NCBI RefSeq assembly: GCF_900086715.1 | Contig: NZ_FLKH01000012.1 | Location: forward strand, 558,001 to 622,000 | Direction of reading: 5' to 3' | Source of the DNA: Gracilibacillus timonensis | Lineage (GTDB): Bacteria > Bacillota > Bacilli > Bacillales > Amphibacillaceae | DNA length: 64,000 bases | Shown: positions 55,652-63,916 of the stretch, one piece after another | Position numbering within the stretch: the first letter of the stretch is position 1 | Layout: every line of letters begins with the position of its first letter | The notes under the pieces: model-generated | What the model was told of the DNA's origin: nothing | Database searches by the model: none | Seen by the model: the letters and a program-made list of their open reading frames with translations, nothing else | Translations under genes and position numbers: made by a program

Positions 55652-55809
55652 AATTATTAGTACTAAATCATCATCAAGGGTTGAAAAATGTTGAAAAAAA
55701 GTCTAACATATTAAAAGGGATGAATTCTTCTCGTTGATTTGTTAGAGCATTTTACGTGAAGAATATCACGAGCTATTATAGAAAATATTTAATAATGGAT
55801 GTGAAGAAG

Positions 55810-57036
55810 ATGGGTCAACCAAAAATTGTTGTTTTAGGTGCGGGGTATGGTGGTTTAACAACCGTTACAAAGTTACAAAAAAAGCTAGGGGTAAATGACG
55901 CGCAAATTACTCTTGTCAACAAGAATGACTATCACTATGAGTCAACGTGGCTGCACGAAGTATCTGCTGGTACAATTGCGCCGGATAAGGGGCGTTTTAA
56001 AATTACGGACGTGATTAATTCAGCGACGGTTAATTTTGTGCAGGATACCGTAACAGCTATCAAACCTGATGAGAAAAAGGTGGAGTTAGAAGATGGTGAA
56101 TTGGATTATGATTACCTAGTTGTTGCGTTAGGTTTTGAGGCCGCTACTTTCGGTATTCCTGGATTATTGGAGAATGCCTTAACGATTGGCAGCATTAACA
56201 AGGCTAGATTAATTCGTGAGCATATCGAATACCAATTTGCCCAGTACAATAATGAAGCAGAAGCAAAACAGGAACGCTTAAACATTGTTGTAGGTGGAGG
56301 TGGATTCACTGGTATTGAATTTGTCGGTGAAGTAGCCAACCAAATTCCGAAATGGTGTGAAGAATTCGACATTGATCGTAGTAAAGTGCGTTTAATTGTA
56401 GTAGAAGCAATGGATACGATTATGCCTGGATTTGACCCTGCATTAATTGAATATGCAATGAACTCACTAGAAGGACGTGGAGTAGAATTCAAGCTTGGTG
56501 CGTTCTTAAAAGAAGTACGAGCGGATGGCATTACGATTGAGCAAAATGGCGAGAAAGAAGATATTCCAACGATGACAACCGTATGGGCAGCAGGTGTACG
56601 AGCTAATCATTTAGTAGAAGAGTCGGTCTTAGAGGATAATCGTGGTAAGGTGGAAGTATCTGCTGAATTACGTGCACCGTCTCATCCAGAGGTCTTTGTT
56701 GTTGGAGACTGTGCCTTAATATGGAATAAAGAAATTGATCGCCCATATCCACCAACTGCACAGATCGCTATGCAACAAGCAGAAACTTGTGCACATAATC
56801 TTATTACCTTAGTAAAAGGTGATGGAGAATTACATGGATTTGAATTTAACGATCGCGGAACGGTTTGTTCATTAGGTGAAAATGATGCGATGGGTTCCAT
56901 TTTTGGCGGTAAGAAGATCTATGGCTGGACAGCCACCGTCATGAAGAAAGTCATCGATAATCGTGCCCTACTGAAAACAGGCGGCATCGGTCTGATGTTG
57001 AAAAAAGGTAAATTCAATATTTTCACTTCTAAATAA
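55810..57036 (+). CDS. yumB: Type II NADH dehydrogenase (NDH-2)
   Basis: 408 residues. PKIVVLGAGYGGLTTVTKL binds FAD, NIVVGGGGFTGIEFVGEVA binds NADH, FVVGDCALI is the late FAD motif, and the C-terminus (TVMKKVIDNRALLKTGGIGL) is the membrane-associated part. It moves electrons from NADH to quinone without pumping protons. ATG 55810 gives the usual length; in-frame ATGs at 55756 and 55795 exist, but none has a strong site. Confidence 0.94.
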   Translation: MGQPKIVVLGAGYGGLTTVTKLQKKLGVNDAQITLVNKNDYHYESTWLHEVSAGTIAPDKGRFKITDVINSATVNFVQDTVTAIKPDEKKVELEDGELDYDYLVVALGFEAATFGIPGLLENALTIGSINKARLIREHIEYQFAQYNNEAEAKQERLNIVVGGGGFTGIEFVGEVANQIPKWCEEFDIDRSKVRLIVVEAMDTIMPGFDPALIEYAMNSLEGRGVEFKLGAFLKEVRADGITIEQNGEKEDIPTMTTVWAAGVRANHLVEESVLEDNRGKVEVSAELRAPSHPEVFVVGDCALIWNKEIDRPYPPTAQIAMQQAETCAHNLITLVKGDGELHGFEFNDRGTVCSLGENDAMGSIFGGKKIYGWTATVMKKVIDNRALLKTGGIGLMLKKGKFNIFTSK

Positions 57037-57044
57037 GAACAATC

Positions 57045-57082
57045 GAGCAAAGCAGAGGAGAGGATACCCTCTGCTTTTGCTC
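57045..57082 (+). terminator. Terminator of yumB
   Basis: GAGCAAAGCAGAGG and CCTCTGCTTTTGCTC arms around AGAGGATAC. Confidence 0.85.
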
Positions 57083-57105
57083 TTCCATCTGAAAGGAATC
57101 AAGAC

Positions 57106-57231
57106 ATGAAAAAAGTGATATTTAGTGTGGAAGTTGTTGATTTATCTTGTGATGAGGAAGAATGTCCATTATTTAAGTTACAATCGTATGAACAGGATTG
57201 CACTCTGACCTGTCTCATTATACAATGTTAG
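57106..57231 (+). CDS. Unrecognised 41-residue Cys-rich protein
   Basis: ATG 57106 has GAAAGGA 9 bases upstream. VIFSVEVVDLSCDEEECPLF then QDCTLTC ending LIIQC: five cysteines in 41 residues, arranged CX5C, later CX3C and a C-terminal Cys. It stands where B. subtilis has the small gene yuiA, but I do not see YuiA's CPYC/CxxC pattern, so it may be an unrelated or diverged peptide. Too short to have been found by length alone. Confidence 0.5.
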   Translation: MKKVIFSVEVVDLSCDEEECPLFKLQSYEQDCTLTCLIIQC

Positions 57232-57281
57232 CAGAGGTTGTTAGAAGTGAAAGAAATGTGTGATCAAAGAGGAGCAGACAG

Positions 57282-57593
57282 ATGATACAACTTTTTATTT
57301 CCGTGCTTTTGTTTTTTGTGTTATTTTTCGGTATCAGTTTTATTCTTAATATGATTTTAAGGCAGACTTGGCTGATGGCCTTTGTATTCCCGATTATTGT
57401 CGTTTTGATTGTGGATACGTTCTCCTTTTTTACTTATTTTACAGATCCAGGATTTGCCTTTACCACATTAGGTAGAGAATTTGCAGCATTAGGTGTTCAG
57501 GATATCGTTATTTTATCGTCAGGATTTATTGGAACCATTGTAGCAGGCTTTGTGATCAGATTCTTACGTAAGAATGGTTATCAAATGTTTTAA
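57282..57593 (+). CDS. yuiB: YuiB family membrane protein
   Basis: 103 residues, three helices with LFFGISFILNMILRQTWLMA and GFAFTTLGREFAALGVQDIV between, and GFVIRFLRKNGYQMF at the end, as in YuiB. Function unknown. AGAGGAG site. It follows the yumB terminator by 200 bases. Confidence 0.88.
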   Translation: MIQLFISVLLFFVLFFGISFILNMILRQTWLMAFVFPIIVVLIVDTFSFFTYFTDPGFAFTTLGREFAALGVQDIVILSSGFIGTIVAGFVIRFLRKNGYQMF

Positions 57594-57659
57594 TGTAGTA
57601 GAAAAGGTATATTTAATAACAGGAAGGAAAAGATGACATCTAAAAAGGTGTGATCTTTT

Positions 57660-57947
57660 ATGTTTTTAAAGAAAGTGTCAAAAAGCGGATTGCTCATCAT
57701 GTTATGGTTTTGGGCACTTATTGCAAGTTTCACGATGATTACCAATTTATCTGCCTTCGAGGTATTAAATGGTTTTCAAGAAACAGCTCAGCCGTCTGTT
57801 AAACAAACGGCATTACATACATCGGACATGGCTTCTCCACAAGAAACAATAGAAAACAAGCGACGCGCTGGGCAAACACAAAAAGAAAAGGAGTCGGAAC
57901 ACCTCCTTTTCTTTAGAACAACGGATATAACAAGAATGCCAAAATAA
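57660..57947 (+). CDS. Short secreted-type protein, possible yuiC remnant
   Basis: 95 residues. A basic start and one hydrophobic helix (GLLIMLWFWALIASFTMIT) look like the N-terminus of YuiC, but the 3D (DPBB) domain that should follow is missing and the frame instead runs through a terminator (57880-57912) and into the end of yuiD on the other strand. AAAGGTGTGA lies 7 bases before the ATG. Probably a truncated yuiC; a genuine short peptide is possible. Confidence 0.45.
   Translation: MFLKKVSKSGLLIMLWFWALIASFTMITNLSAFEVLNGFQETAQPSVKQTALHTSDMASPQETIENKRRAGQTQKEKESEHLLFFRTTDITRMPK
57880..57912 (-). terminator. Terminator of yuiD
   Basis: AGAAAAGGAG (57884-57893) and CTCCTTTTCT (57903-57912) arms; on the minus strand a T-rich tract follows. 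Confidence 0.75.
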
Positions 57948-58386
57948 TACCTGTTAAACCACCGAAAAATACTTCAATAGGTTGATGGCCTAATAATTCT
58001 TTTAATTCTTTTTGTTTTTGATATTCTCCTTTTTGTGCCCAACCTTTTGCTTCAGATAAGAAACGGTTAAAATCCTTGACTAGCATATTTAGTAAAATAG
58101 CTTGTTCACCAGCTTGCCTACGAATACCGGTGGCATCAAACATGATGATAACAGCTAGTACACATGAAACGGCAAACAGGCCTGAGGAAACACCGTGTTC
58201 GATCCCTATACCGGTTGTTACAGCAGTAACTGCTGCCGAATGACTGCTGGGCATGCCTCCCGTACTGAAGGCTAGGCCTGGTTTAAATTCCTTTGTAGCA
58301 ACAAAATGAAGGGGGACTTTCACTGTTTGTGCAAAGATTATCCCAATTAAAGCCGCCCAAAGTGGATAATTCGTGAAAATTTCCAA
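57913..58386 (-). CDS. yuiD: Divergent PAP2 family protein YuiD
   Basis: 157 residues, four helices with TKEFKPGLAFSTGGMPSSHS near residue 35-55 and later MFDATGIRRQAGEQA, the divergent PAP2 pattern. Reaction not assigned. TTG start at 58386, since GAGAGGATG lies just upstream and the ATG there is out of frame. Confidence 0.88.
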   Translation of the reverse strand: MEIFTNYPLWAALIGIIFAQTVKVPLHFVATKEFKPGLAFSTGGMPSSHSAAVTAVTTGIGIEHGVSSGLFAVSCVLAVIIMFDATGIRRQAGEQAILLNMLVKDFNRFLSEAKGWAQKGEYQKQKELKELLGHQPIEVFFGGLTGIILAFLLYPLF

Positions 58387-58526
58387 AACATAACATCCTC
58401 TCTATCTCTAAAAAAACGCTCTAATGATTAGCGATTATAAACAGGTATCGCTAGTTTTCTAAACCCCTCATCTCACGTTGCCTCATTCATAAATTGAGCT
58501 GGTCGTTGCTTGCAGAGACCATTTAC

Positions 58527-59234
58527 TTATTTAATAGCTGCTTCTAATGACACCTCAATCATGTCGTTAAAGGTTGTTTGTCGTTCTTCGGCTGTTGTTT
58601 CTTCACCTGTAATAATGTGGTCCGATACGGTTAGGACAGAGAGTGCCTGTCGATTAAATTTAGCTGCTAAGGTATACAAGGCAGTGGTTTCCATTTCGAT
58701 CGCCAGCACATTATATTGATCCAATAGAGCGAGCATTTCTTTCATATTATCACGATAAAAACTATCACTTGTAAACACATTCCCGACTCTTAAGGCAAGC
58801 CCTTTATCTGTGCCCGTATCATATGCCTTTTTCAGCAAATCAAAAGAAGCGGTCGGTGCATAATCAATACCGCCGAAAACCATGCGATTCATTTGCGAAT
58901 CGGTAGAAGAGGTGCTTGCTAGAATAACATCCCGAACCTTGACATCTTTTTGAATTGCCCCACAGCTTCCGACCCGAATCAAGTTTTTGACATCATAGCT
59001 TTGGATTAATTCATTGACATAGATGGAGATAGACGGAACGCCCATCCCTGTTCCTTGTACAGAGATTTTTTGGCCTTTATAGGTACCAGTGTAACCATAC
59101 ATGCCGCGAACTTCATTGTAGCAGTTTACATTCTCCAGGAATTTTTCTGCAATATATTTTGCACGAAGCGGATCGCCAGGCAGTAAAATAGTATCAGCAA
59201 TTTCTCCTTGTTTTGCTCCAATATGTACACTCAT
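58527..59234 (-). CDS. deoD: Purine-nucleoside phosphorylase (DeoD type)
   Basis: 235 residues, hexameric DeoD family: [46 protein letters not shown] and [16 protein letters not shown]. Splits purine nucleosides with phosphate. Start at 59234 with GAAGGAGG; an upstream ATG 27 codons earlier has no site. Confidence 0.97.
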   Translation of the reverse strand: MSVHIGAKQGEIADTILLPGDPLRAKYIAEKFLENVNCYNEVRGMYGYTGTYKGQKISVQGTGMGVPSISIYVNELIQSYDVKNLIRVGSCGAIQKDVKVRDVILASTSSTDSQMNRMVFGGIDYAPTASFDLLKKAYDTGTDKGLALRVGNVFTSDSFYRDNMKEMLALLDQYNVLAIEMETTALYTLAAKFNRQALSVLTVSDHIITGEETTAEERQTTFNDMIEVSLEAAIK

Positions 59235-59360
59235 TGGGATAGAACCTCCTTCATAATGGTTATTGTAGGGATAGAAACACGAGTAACGGTAACTTCCATA
59301 AATAAAAATTATCACAAAGTCCCGATAATTACAAACAGAAGCGTAAGAGATGTGAAAGAT

Positions 59361-59510
59361 ATGGAATTTGTACCAATAAAGAAGGTGATTTTGTTTCTAA
59401 TTTTCTCATTATCGTATATAATGGGAGTAGTAAGCTTTTTTATATTAACAAAAGAGAGTTTGCTTTCTTGTGAGCTGATTCATCTTTTGGAAAGAAAGCG
59501 CTATCATTAA
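59361..59510 (+). CDS. Possible 49-residue single-helix protein upstream of ptsH
   Basis: [20 protein letters not shown] then [20 protein letters not shown], one or two hydrophobic stretches and a basic tail. The ribosome site is weak (GTGAAAGA). The last codons overlap a cre-like sequence. Unrecognised; possibly only non-coding leader. Confidence 0.35.
   Translation: MEFVPIKKVILFLIFSLSYIMGVVSFFILTKESLLSCELIHLLERKRYH
59492..59506 (+). promoter_or_regulatory. Cre-like CcpA site before ptsH
   Basis: AAGAAAGCGCTATCA matches WTGNAANCGNWNNCW at all but one position, 29 bases before the HPr start codon. Confidence 0.5.
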
Positions 59511-59534
59511 GTATACTGGAGGAGGAAGTGCAAT

Positions 59535-59798
59535 ATGAAGGAGCAATCGTTTCATATCGAAAGCGACACTGGAATTCATGCAAGGCCAGCTACATTACTT
59601 GTGAATAAAGCTGGTCAATATGAATCACACATTGAATTACATTATAATGGAAAAACAGTTAACTTAAAATCAATCATGGGGGTTATGTCACTAGGTGTAC
59701 CACAAGGTGCCGATGTGAGAATTACCGTCGATGGTAATGATGAAGAACATGCCATGGAAGGGATCGCAGCAACCATTGCAGAACAGTTTGACAAATAG
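59535..59798 (+). CDS. ptsH: Phosphocarrier protein HPr
   Basis: 87 residues with both regulatory sites: His15 in SDTGIHARPATLLV (phosphorylated by EI) and Ser46 in NLKSIMGVMSLG (phosphorylated by HPr kinase). The His excludes Crh, which has Gln. No ptsI follows; the gene is followed by repeats, so it stands alone, unlike the usual ptsHI operon. It could be the main or a second HPr, and would serve the mtl system nearby. GGAGGAGG site. Confidence 0.93.
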   Translation: MKEQSFHIESDTGIHARPATLLVNKAGQYESHIELHYNGKTVNLKSIMGVMSLGVPQGADVRITVDGNDEEHAMEGIAATIAEQFDK

Positions 59799-59870
59799 AA
59801 CAGGGGCTGATCCAAGCCCTTGTTTTTTTGTAAGTAAAGCATGTAATCCAATCCTTGGTATAATAGGACT

Positions 59871-59980
59871 TGTTTCATTGATTGGATAGGTGCTCTTGAT
59901 CCATTTACACGAATGGATCAAACAAGGTATTATCAGAAAATTATGCGAGCAAAGACTTGCTTATCACACGTTTTTTCTTA
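59871..59980 (+). repeat. Dispersed TIR repeat element, copy E (forward, ends eroded)
   Basis: Core TTGATTGGATAGGTGCTCTT, hairpin GATCCATT...AATGGATC, CAAGGTATTATCAG and GAGCAAAGACTTGCTTATC then ACACGTTTTTT match copy D closely. The left end repeat is lost and the right end is unclear. It lies between ptsH and repeat family 2. Confidence 0.7.
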
Positions 59981-59996
59981 TTTGAAAGTATAAATC

Positions 59997-60045
59997 CTTG
60001 ATATCATAAGATTTGAAACTATTTTAGCCTTGATCGCTCTGGTTA
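59997..60045 (+). repeat. Repeat family 2, copy next to element copy E
   Basis: CTTGATATCATAAGATTTGA then AACTATTTTAGCCTTGATCG aligns with 46673-46720; a short CTTGGTATAATAGG at 59854 also resembles its start. The gap 59799-60136 holds no gene. Confidence 0.45.
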
Positions 60046-60136
60046 TCTTGTTCAACGTCATTTTTCTAAGGTATCCTTTGTCGATATGTGATACAATGAA
60101 TGGTATAATGCTTGTTTACAAAGGAACGTGATAACT

Positions 60137-60310
60137 ATGATGGAATTTCTCTATTTTCCCGAGGATAAAAGTTTGTATATACCTGCTGTCATCACCTTGA
60201 TCATTTTTGTGACAGGAGCAATAGTGACCATGTCACTGATCAAGAAAGCGGCAAAAAAAGAACAGCAGAAATTTGAGCAAGAGTATCAAGATATGGATCG
60301 GCATGATTAG
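60137..60310 (+). CDS. Small single-pass membrane protein
   Basis: 57 residues. N-terminal FLYFPEDKSLYIP, one helix (AVITLIIFVTGAIVTMSLI) and a charged tail (KKAAKKEQQKFEQEYQDMD). No family recognised. AAAGGAA is about 11 bases before ATG 60137; GTG 60128 is too close to it. Next gene sodC is 55 bases later in the same direction. Confidence 0.6.
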   Translation: MMEFLYFPEDKSLYIPAVITLIIFVTGAIVTMSLIKKAAKKEQQKFEQEYQDMDRHD

Positions 60311-60365
60311 AATCGCTTCGGTCCGTCCATAATAAAGGATGGATAATGAAGAAGAGAGGCGAATA

Positions 60366-60941
60366 ATGATGCGAATCAGGCTGATTATGTTTGTGATAAT
60401 GATCGTATTGCTAACAGCGTGCCAAGAAAATGAACGTTCACCACTAGAAGTTCGCTTATATAATGCAGATAAGGACGCGGTAGGAACGGCCAGATTTAAT
60501 GAGTTAGAAGATAATGTAGCAGTACAAATAAAGGTAGAGGGACTGGAACCAGGTTTGCATGGTGTTCATATTCATGAATATGCCAAATGTGAAGGGCCAG
60601 ATTTCGAAAGTGCGGGCAATCATTTTAATCCGGAAGGGAAGGAGCACGGGTTGATGAATCCAGATGGTGCCCACTTAGGTGATATGCCTAACCTTGAAGC
60701 AGGGCAGGATGGCACTGCGGATGTAGAATTCGATTTACCTGGAGCGACATTAATGGATGGAAATAACTCTCTGCTAAGGGAGGATGGTACATCGATTATT
60801 ATCCATGCTGATCAAGATGACGGTGTTTCCCAGCCTGGAGGTAACTCAGGAGCACGTATTGTCTGTGGAGAAATCACCTTGAAAAATCAGCCGGAGGAAG
60901 AGGCCACGGATCCAACTGAGACGAATAATAAAGAGGAGTGA
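60366..60941 (+). CDS. sodC: Cu/Zn superoxide dismutase family lipoprotein
   Basis: 191 residues. Lipobox LLTAC near residue 18, then the SodC core. Metal-site histidines are in GVHIHEYAKC, SAGNHFNPEG, GAHLGDMPN and IIIHADQDD, and paired cysteines in AKCEG and RIVCGEI for the disulfide. It would sit outside the membrane and remove superoxide. B. subtilis YojM is of this type but lacks one copper ligand; here all usual ligands appear present. Start at 60366 with AGAGAGG. Confidence 0.92.
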   Translation: MMRIRLIMFVIMIVLLTACQENERSPLEVRLYNADKDAVGTARFNELEDNVAVQIKVEGLEPGLHGVHIHEYAKCEGPDFESAGNHFNPEGKEHGLMNPDGAHLGDMPNLEAGQDGTADVEFDLPGATLMDGNNSLLREDGTSIIIHADQDDGVSQPGGNSGARIVCGEITLKNQPEEEATDPTETNNKEE

Positions 60942-60967
60942 GGGAATTCCCTCACTCCTCTTTATTT
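60931..60967 (+). terminator. Bidirectional terminator between sodC and the MalY/PatB gene
   Basis: AAAGAGGAGTGAGGGA and TCCCTCACTCCTCTTT form a perfect long hairpin with A/T flanks. Confidence 0.9.
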
Positions 60968-62134
60968 TCGTGCTTCCAGTGCATAGATAATACGCGATGT
61001 TCCTTCTTGTACAACGGAAAGCGGACAAGCTACATTCATACGCATAAAGCCATTGCCTTCTTCTCCGAAAGAAGCGCCATCATTGAGTCCAACTTTCGCC
61101 TCTTTCTGCAAGAAATCCTTTAATTGATCTTGATCCAGTTGTAATGATCGAAAATCAAACCAGATCAGATAGGTTCCCTCAGGCTGAAAAACGTTCACAT
61201 CGGATCGTTCCTGAAATGCCTCTATTACGTGATCAATATTGGTTTGCAGTTGCACAAGTAGTTGATCAAGCCATTCGCTACCGTTAGTATAGGCGGCATC
61301 AAGTGCAGTTACCCCCATGGTATTGATATGGTTGGCCCCTTGTTTATGGAACATCTTCTCTAATTCCGTCCTTTTTTGTTTATCTGAGACAATCACAAAC
61401 GAAGCTTGAAGTCCTGCTAGATTAAAGGTTTTTGTCGGGGACATACAGGTGATAATATTGCCCTGCATATCATTATCCACTGTAGCCGTCGGAATATGCT
61501 TGTTTGGGGAAAAGACAAGATCAGCATGTATTTCATCGGAAAAAATCATGACATGGTATTGTTTACACAAGTTTACCATCTTTGTTAATTCCTCTTTAGT
61601 CCAAACCCGTCCTACCGGATTATGCGGGTTACATAAGATGAAGGCCTTAACTCCTTGTTTTAATTGCTTTTCAAAATCGTCAAAATCGATTTCATAGTGT
61701 TGATTATTTAAACGTAATTGATTTTTGACAAGTGTTCGTTCGTGTTTCTCCACTATGTCATAAAAAGGAGGATAAACCGGTGTTTGGATTAGTACCTTAT
61801 CACCCTTCTCTGTAAAAGTTTGCATGGCCATCTGTAAGGTGGTAATGACACCAGGGCTGTACATGATATCTTGTTTTTTAATCTGCCAATCATGACGTTC
61901 TGCCAGCCAGTTACTTACGGTTTGATCTAATGCCGAGTCGGTAATTGTATAACCGAATACACCGTGTTGTGCTCGTTTAACTAAGGCATCTTTTACTGCT
62001 GGCGGAACTTCGAAGTCCATATCGGCTACCCACATGGGCAGCACGTCGTCTGCGCCATATAATGTCTTTATCAAATCCCATTTTGCGGCTCGTGTATTTC
62101 GTCTTTCAATTTTGTTTTCAAACGAAAAAGTCAT
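60962..62134 (-). CDS. MalY/PatB family aminotransferase / cystathionine beta-lyase
   Basis: 390 residues, fold-type I PLP enzyme. The N-terminal FENKIERRNTRAAKWDLIKT and LPMWVADMDFEVPPAV are the MalY/PatB hallmark; CNPHNPVGRVW and MSPTKTFNLAGLQ (PLP Lys) follow. Likely a C-S beta-lyase acting on cystathionine, with possible aminotransferase side activity. Start at 62134 (ATG) with AGGAG 11 bases upstream; GTG 62146 overlaps that site. Confidence 0.9.
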   Translation of the reverse strand: MTFSFENKIERRNTRAAKWDLIKTLYGADDVLPMWVADMDFEVPPAVKDALVKRAQHGVFGYTITDSALDQTVSNWLAERHDWQIKKQDIMYSPGVITTLQMAMQTFTEKGDKVLIQTPVYPPFYDIVEKHERTLVKNQLRLNNQHYEIDFDDFEKQLKQGVKAFILCNPHNPVGRVWTKEELTKMVNLCKQYHVMIFSDEIHADLVFSPNKHIPTATVDNDMQGNIITCMSPTKTFNLAGLQASFVIVSDKQKRTELEKMFHKQGANHINTMGVTALDAAYTNGSEWLDQLLVQLQTNIDHVIEAFQERSDVNVFQPEGTYLIWFDFRSLQLDQDQLKDFLQKEAKVGLNDGASFGEEGNGFMRMNVACPLSVVQEGTSRIIYALEARK

Positions 62135-62240
62135 TTCATCCTGCACTCCTAACTTGTATAAATCCTATACATTATTCCATCATATCACTTGTCGAGGAAA
62201 AAGTCTTTCGATGCAATGCGGCATCTAGGTGATAATATGC

Positions 62241-62272
62241 AAAAAAAAGAGCAAAGCGGAAAAACGCTTTGC
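62241..62272 (-). terminator. Terminator downstream of the YfcC-type gene
   Basis: GGCAAAGCG and CGCTTTGC arms around TTTTTC on the minus strand, then eight T. It lies 118 bases past the stop; nothing is seen between. Confidence 0.78.
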
Positions 62273-62389
62273 CATCTAAGGGGAATACGAGAAAGTCTTA
62301 CACATTAATACTATGCCCGATTTTCATAAATGCTAAACCTACTTATACGCATTTTTTGGCAGAATATTTCATTTGCTATGTTCGTGTGC

Positions 62390-63814
62390 TTAAGCCGGCC
62401 ACACGAATAAATGGATAATCGTTAGAGTAACAGCCCCGAGAATATAGAACAAAACAAGTAGGGGCATTACCCAGCGTAGCCAAACGGTCCATGGTATTTT
62501 TGCGATGGCCAGAGAAGCCATTAGTACACCGGTAGTTGGTGTGATTGCGTTCGAGATACCGTCGCCAAACTGGAACGCCATGACGGCCGTTTGACGATTC
62601 ACACCTGTAAGATCCGATAATGGTGTCACAAGCGGCATTGTCAGGGCAGCTTGACCACTTCCAGATGGGACGAAAAAGTTAATAAAGCTCTGCATCAGAT
62701 AGATCCCCATCGCTGAAAACGTGGTAGGAAGCTGACTAACCAGGTTGGAGGCGGTGAATAAGATCGTGTCAATTGTCTTGCTTTCTTCGAGTACAACGAG
62801 GATCCCGAAGGCAAAACCAACCACTAATGCTCCGACTATCAGGTCTTTACAGCCATTAATAAACGCTTCGGCAATTTGATTGACACGTAAGCGACCGATA
62901 AATCCAGCGAATACGCCCATCACTAAGAAGAGAGAGGCGATCTCCATGATATACCAATGAAAGTAGATAACGCCAATGGCTAACATGATGATAGAAGCAA
63001 TTAATAATCCAATAATGATCCATTGTCTCGTTGTTAGCCTTGTTTCGTGCTCTGGGAATGTTTCCGTGATCGTTCGCTGCTGATCGATTTTATACATTGA
63101 GCTTTTTTCAGGATTTTTTTTGATCTTTTTTGCATAAAGCATGACAAAAATAATACTAATAGAAACAAAAATGATCCATATGATAAAGCGTACTCCCATA
63201 CCTGAGAATTGTGGTAGTTCTGCAATTCCTTGAGCTACACCAATTGTAAATGGGTTCATAAAGGAAGCGGTAAAACCTATGCAGGATCCGATAATCACCA
63301 TTCCTGCACCGACCAAAGAATCAAAACCTAGTTTCAGCGCCAGTGGAACCAAGATCATGATAAACGGTATGGTTTCTTCTGACATGCCAAAAGTTCCGCC
63401 GCCCAGAGCGAACAATAGCATGACAATGGGGATCAGATAAACTTCTTTGCTGGCTAATTTGGTTGCTACACTGGCAAATCCTGTTTCGATGGCTTGGGTA
63501 GCACTCAAAATACCAAATGCCCCGCCCACAATAAAAATAAAGAAGATAATCTCGGCACCTTGAACCATTCCTTTATGAACGGCCTCAAAAATGCCAAAAA
63601 ATCCGGTCGGGTTGGAGCTGACTGCTTGATACGTTCCATCAATCACAACCGTTCTTCCTTGTTCATTCATTTCACGTTCAAATTCTCCCGCAGGTATGAT
63701 ATAGGTTAATAAGGACGTTAGAATAATAAGTCCAAATAATAGGACAAATACATGGGGGAATGTAAATTTCTTTTTAATTTTGTTTTCAGTAGATGGTGCA
63801 TGGCCATCACTCAT
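62390..63814 (-). CDS. YfcC/DcuC-like integral membrane transporter
   Basis: 474 residues, about twelve helices. FPHVFVLLFGLIILTSLLTY, IIPAGEFERE, GGTFGMSEETIPFIMILVPL, GFTASFMNPFTIGVAQGIAE and FFVPSGSGQAALTMPLVTPL are typical of the YfcC/short-chain fatty acid or arginine-type UIT/AbgT-like carriers. The gene just upstream on the same strand encodes a probable M20 peptidase, so uptake of an acylated amino acid or small peptide is a fair inference. AAGGAGGAG site before ATG 63814. Confidence 0.85.
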   Translation of the reverse strand: MSDGHAPSTENKIKKKFTFPHVFVLLFGLIILTSLLTYIIPAGEFEREMNEQGRTVVIDGTYQAVSSNPTGFFGIFEAVHKGMVQGAEIIFFIFIVGGAFGILSATQAIETGFASVATKLASKEVYLIPIVMLLFALGGGTFGMSEETIPFIMILVPLALKLGFDSLVGAGMVIIGSCIGFTASFMNPFTIGVAQGIAELPQFSGMGVRFIIWIIFVSISIIFVMLYAKKIKKNPEKSSMYKIDQQRTITETFPEHETRLTTRQWIIIGLLIASIIMLAIGVIYFHWYIMEIASLFLVMGVFAGFIGRLRVNQIAEAFINGCKDLIVGALVVGFAFGILVVLEESKTIDTILFTASNLVSQLPTTFSAMGIYLMQSFINFFVPSGSGQAALTMPLVTPLSDLTGVNRQTAVMAFQFGDGISNAITPTTGVLMASLAIAKIPWTVWLRWVMPLLVLFYILGAVTLTIIHLFVWPA

Positions 63815-63862
63815 TTTCTTACTCCTCCTTGGGTGGTTCACTATTGCATTTTTTCGAAAAGA

Positions 63863-63901
63863 AACAGGTAGTTTACCCTTTCAAACATAAACTACCTGTT
63901 A
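63863..63901 (-). terminator. Terminator-like hairpin between the M20-type gene and the transporter
   Basis: AACAGGTAGTTTA (63863-63875) and TAAACTACCTGTT (63888-63900), 13-base perfect arms, followed on the minus strand by TTCTTTT. Confidence 0.75.
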
Positions 63902-63916
63902 CGATGGGTGTATACC

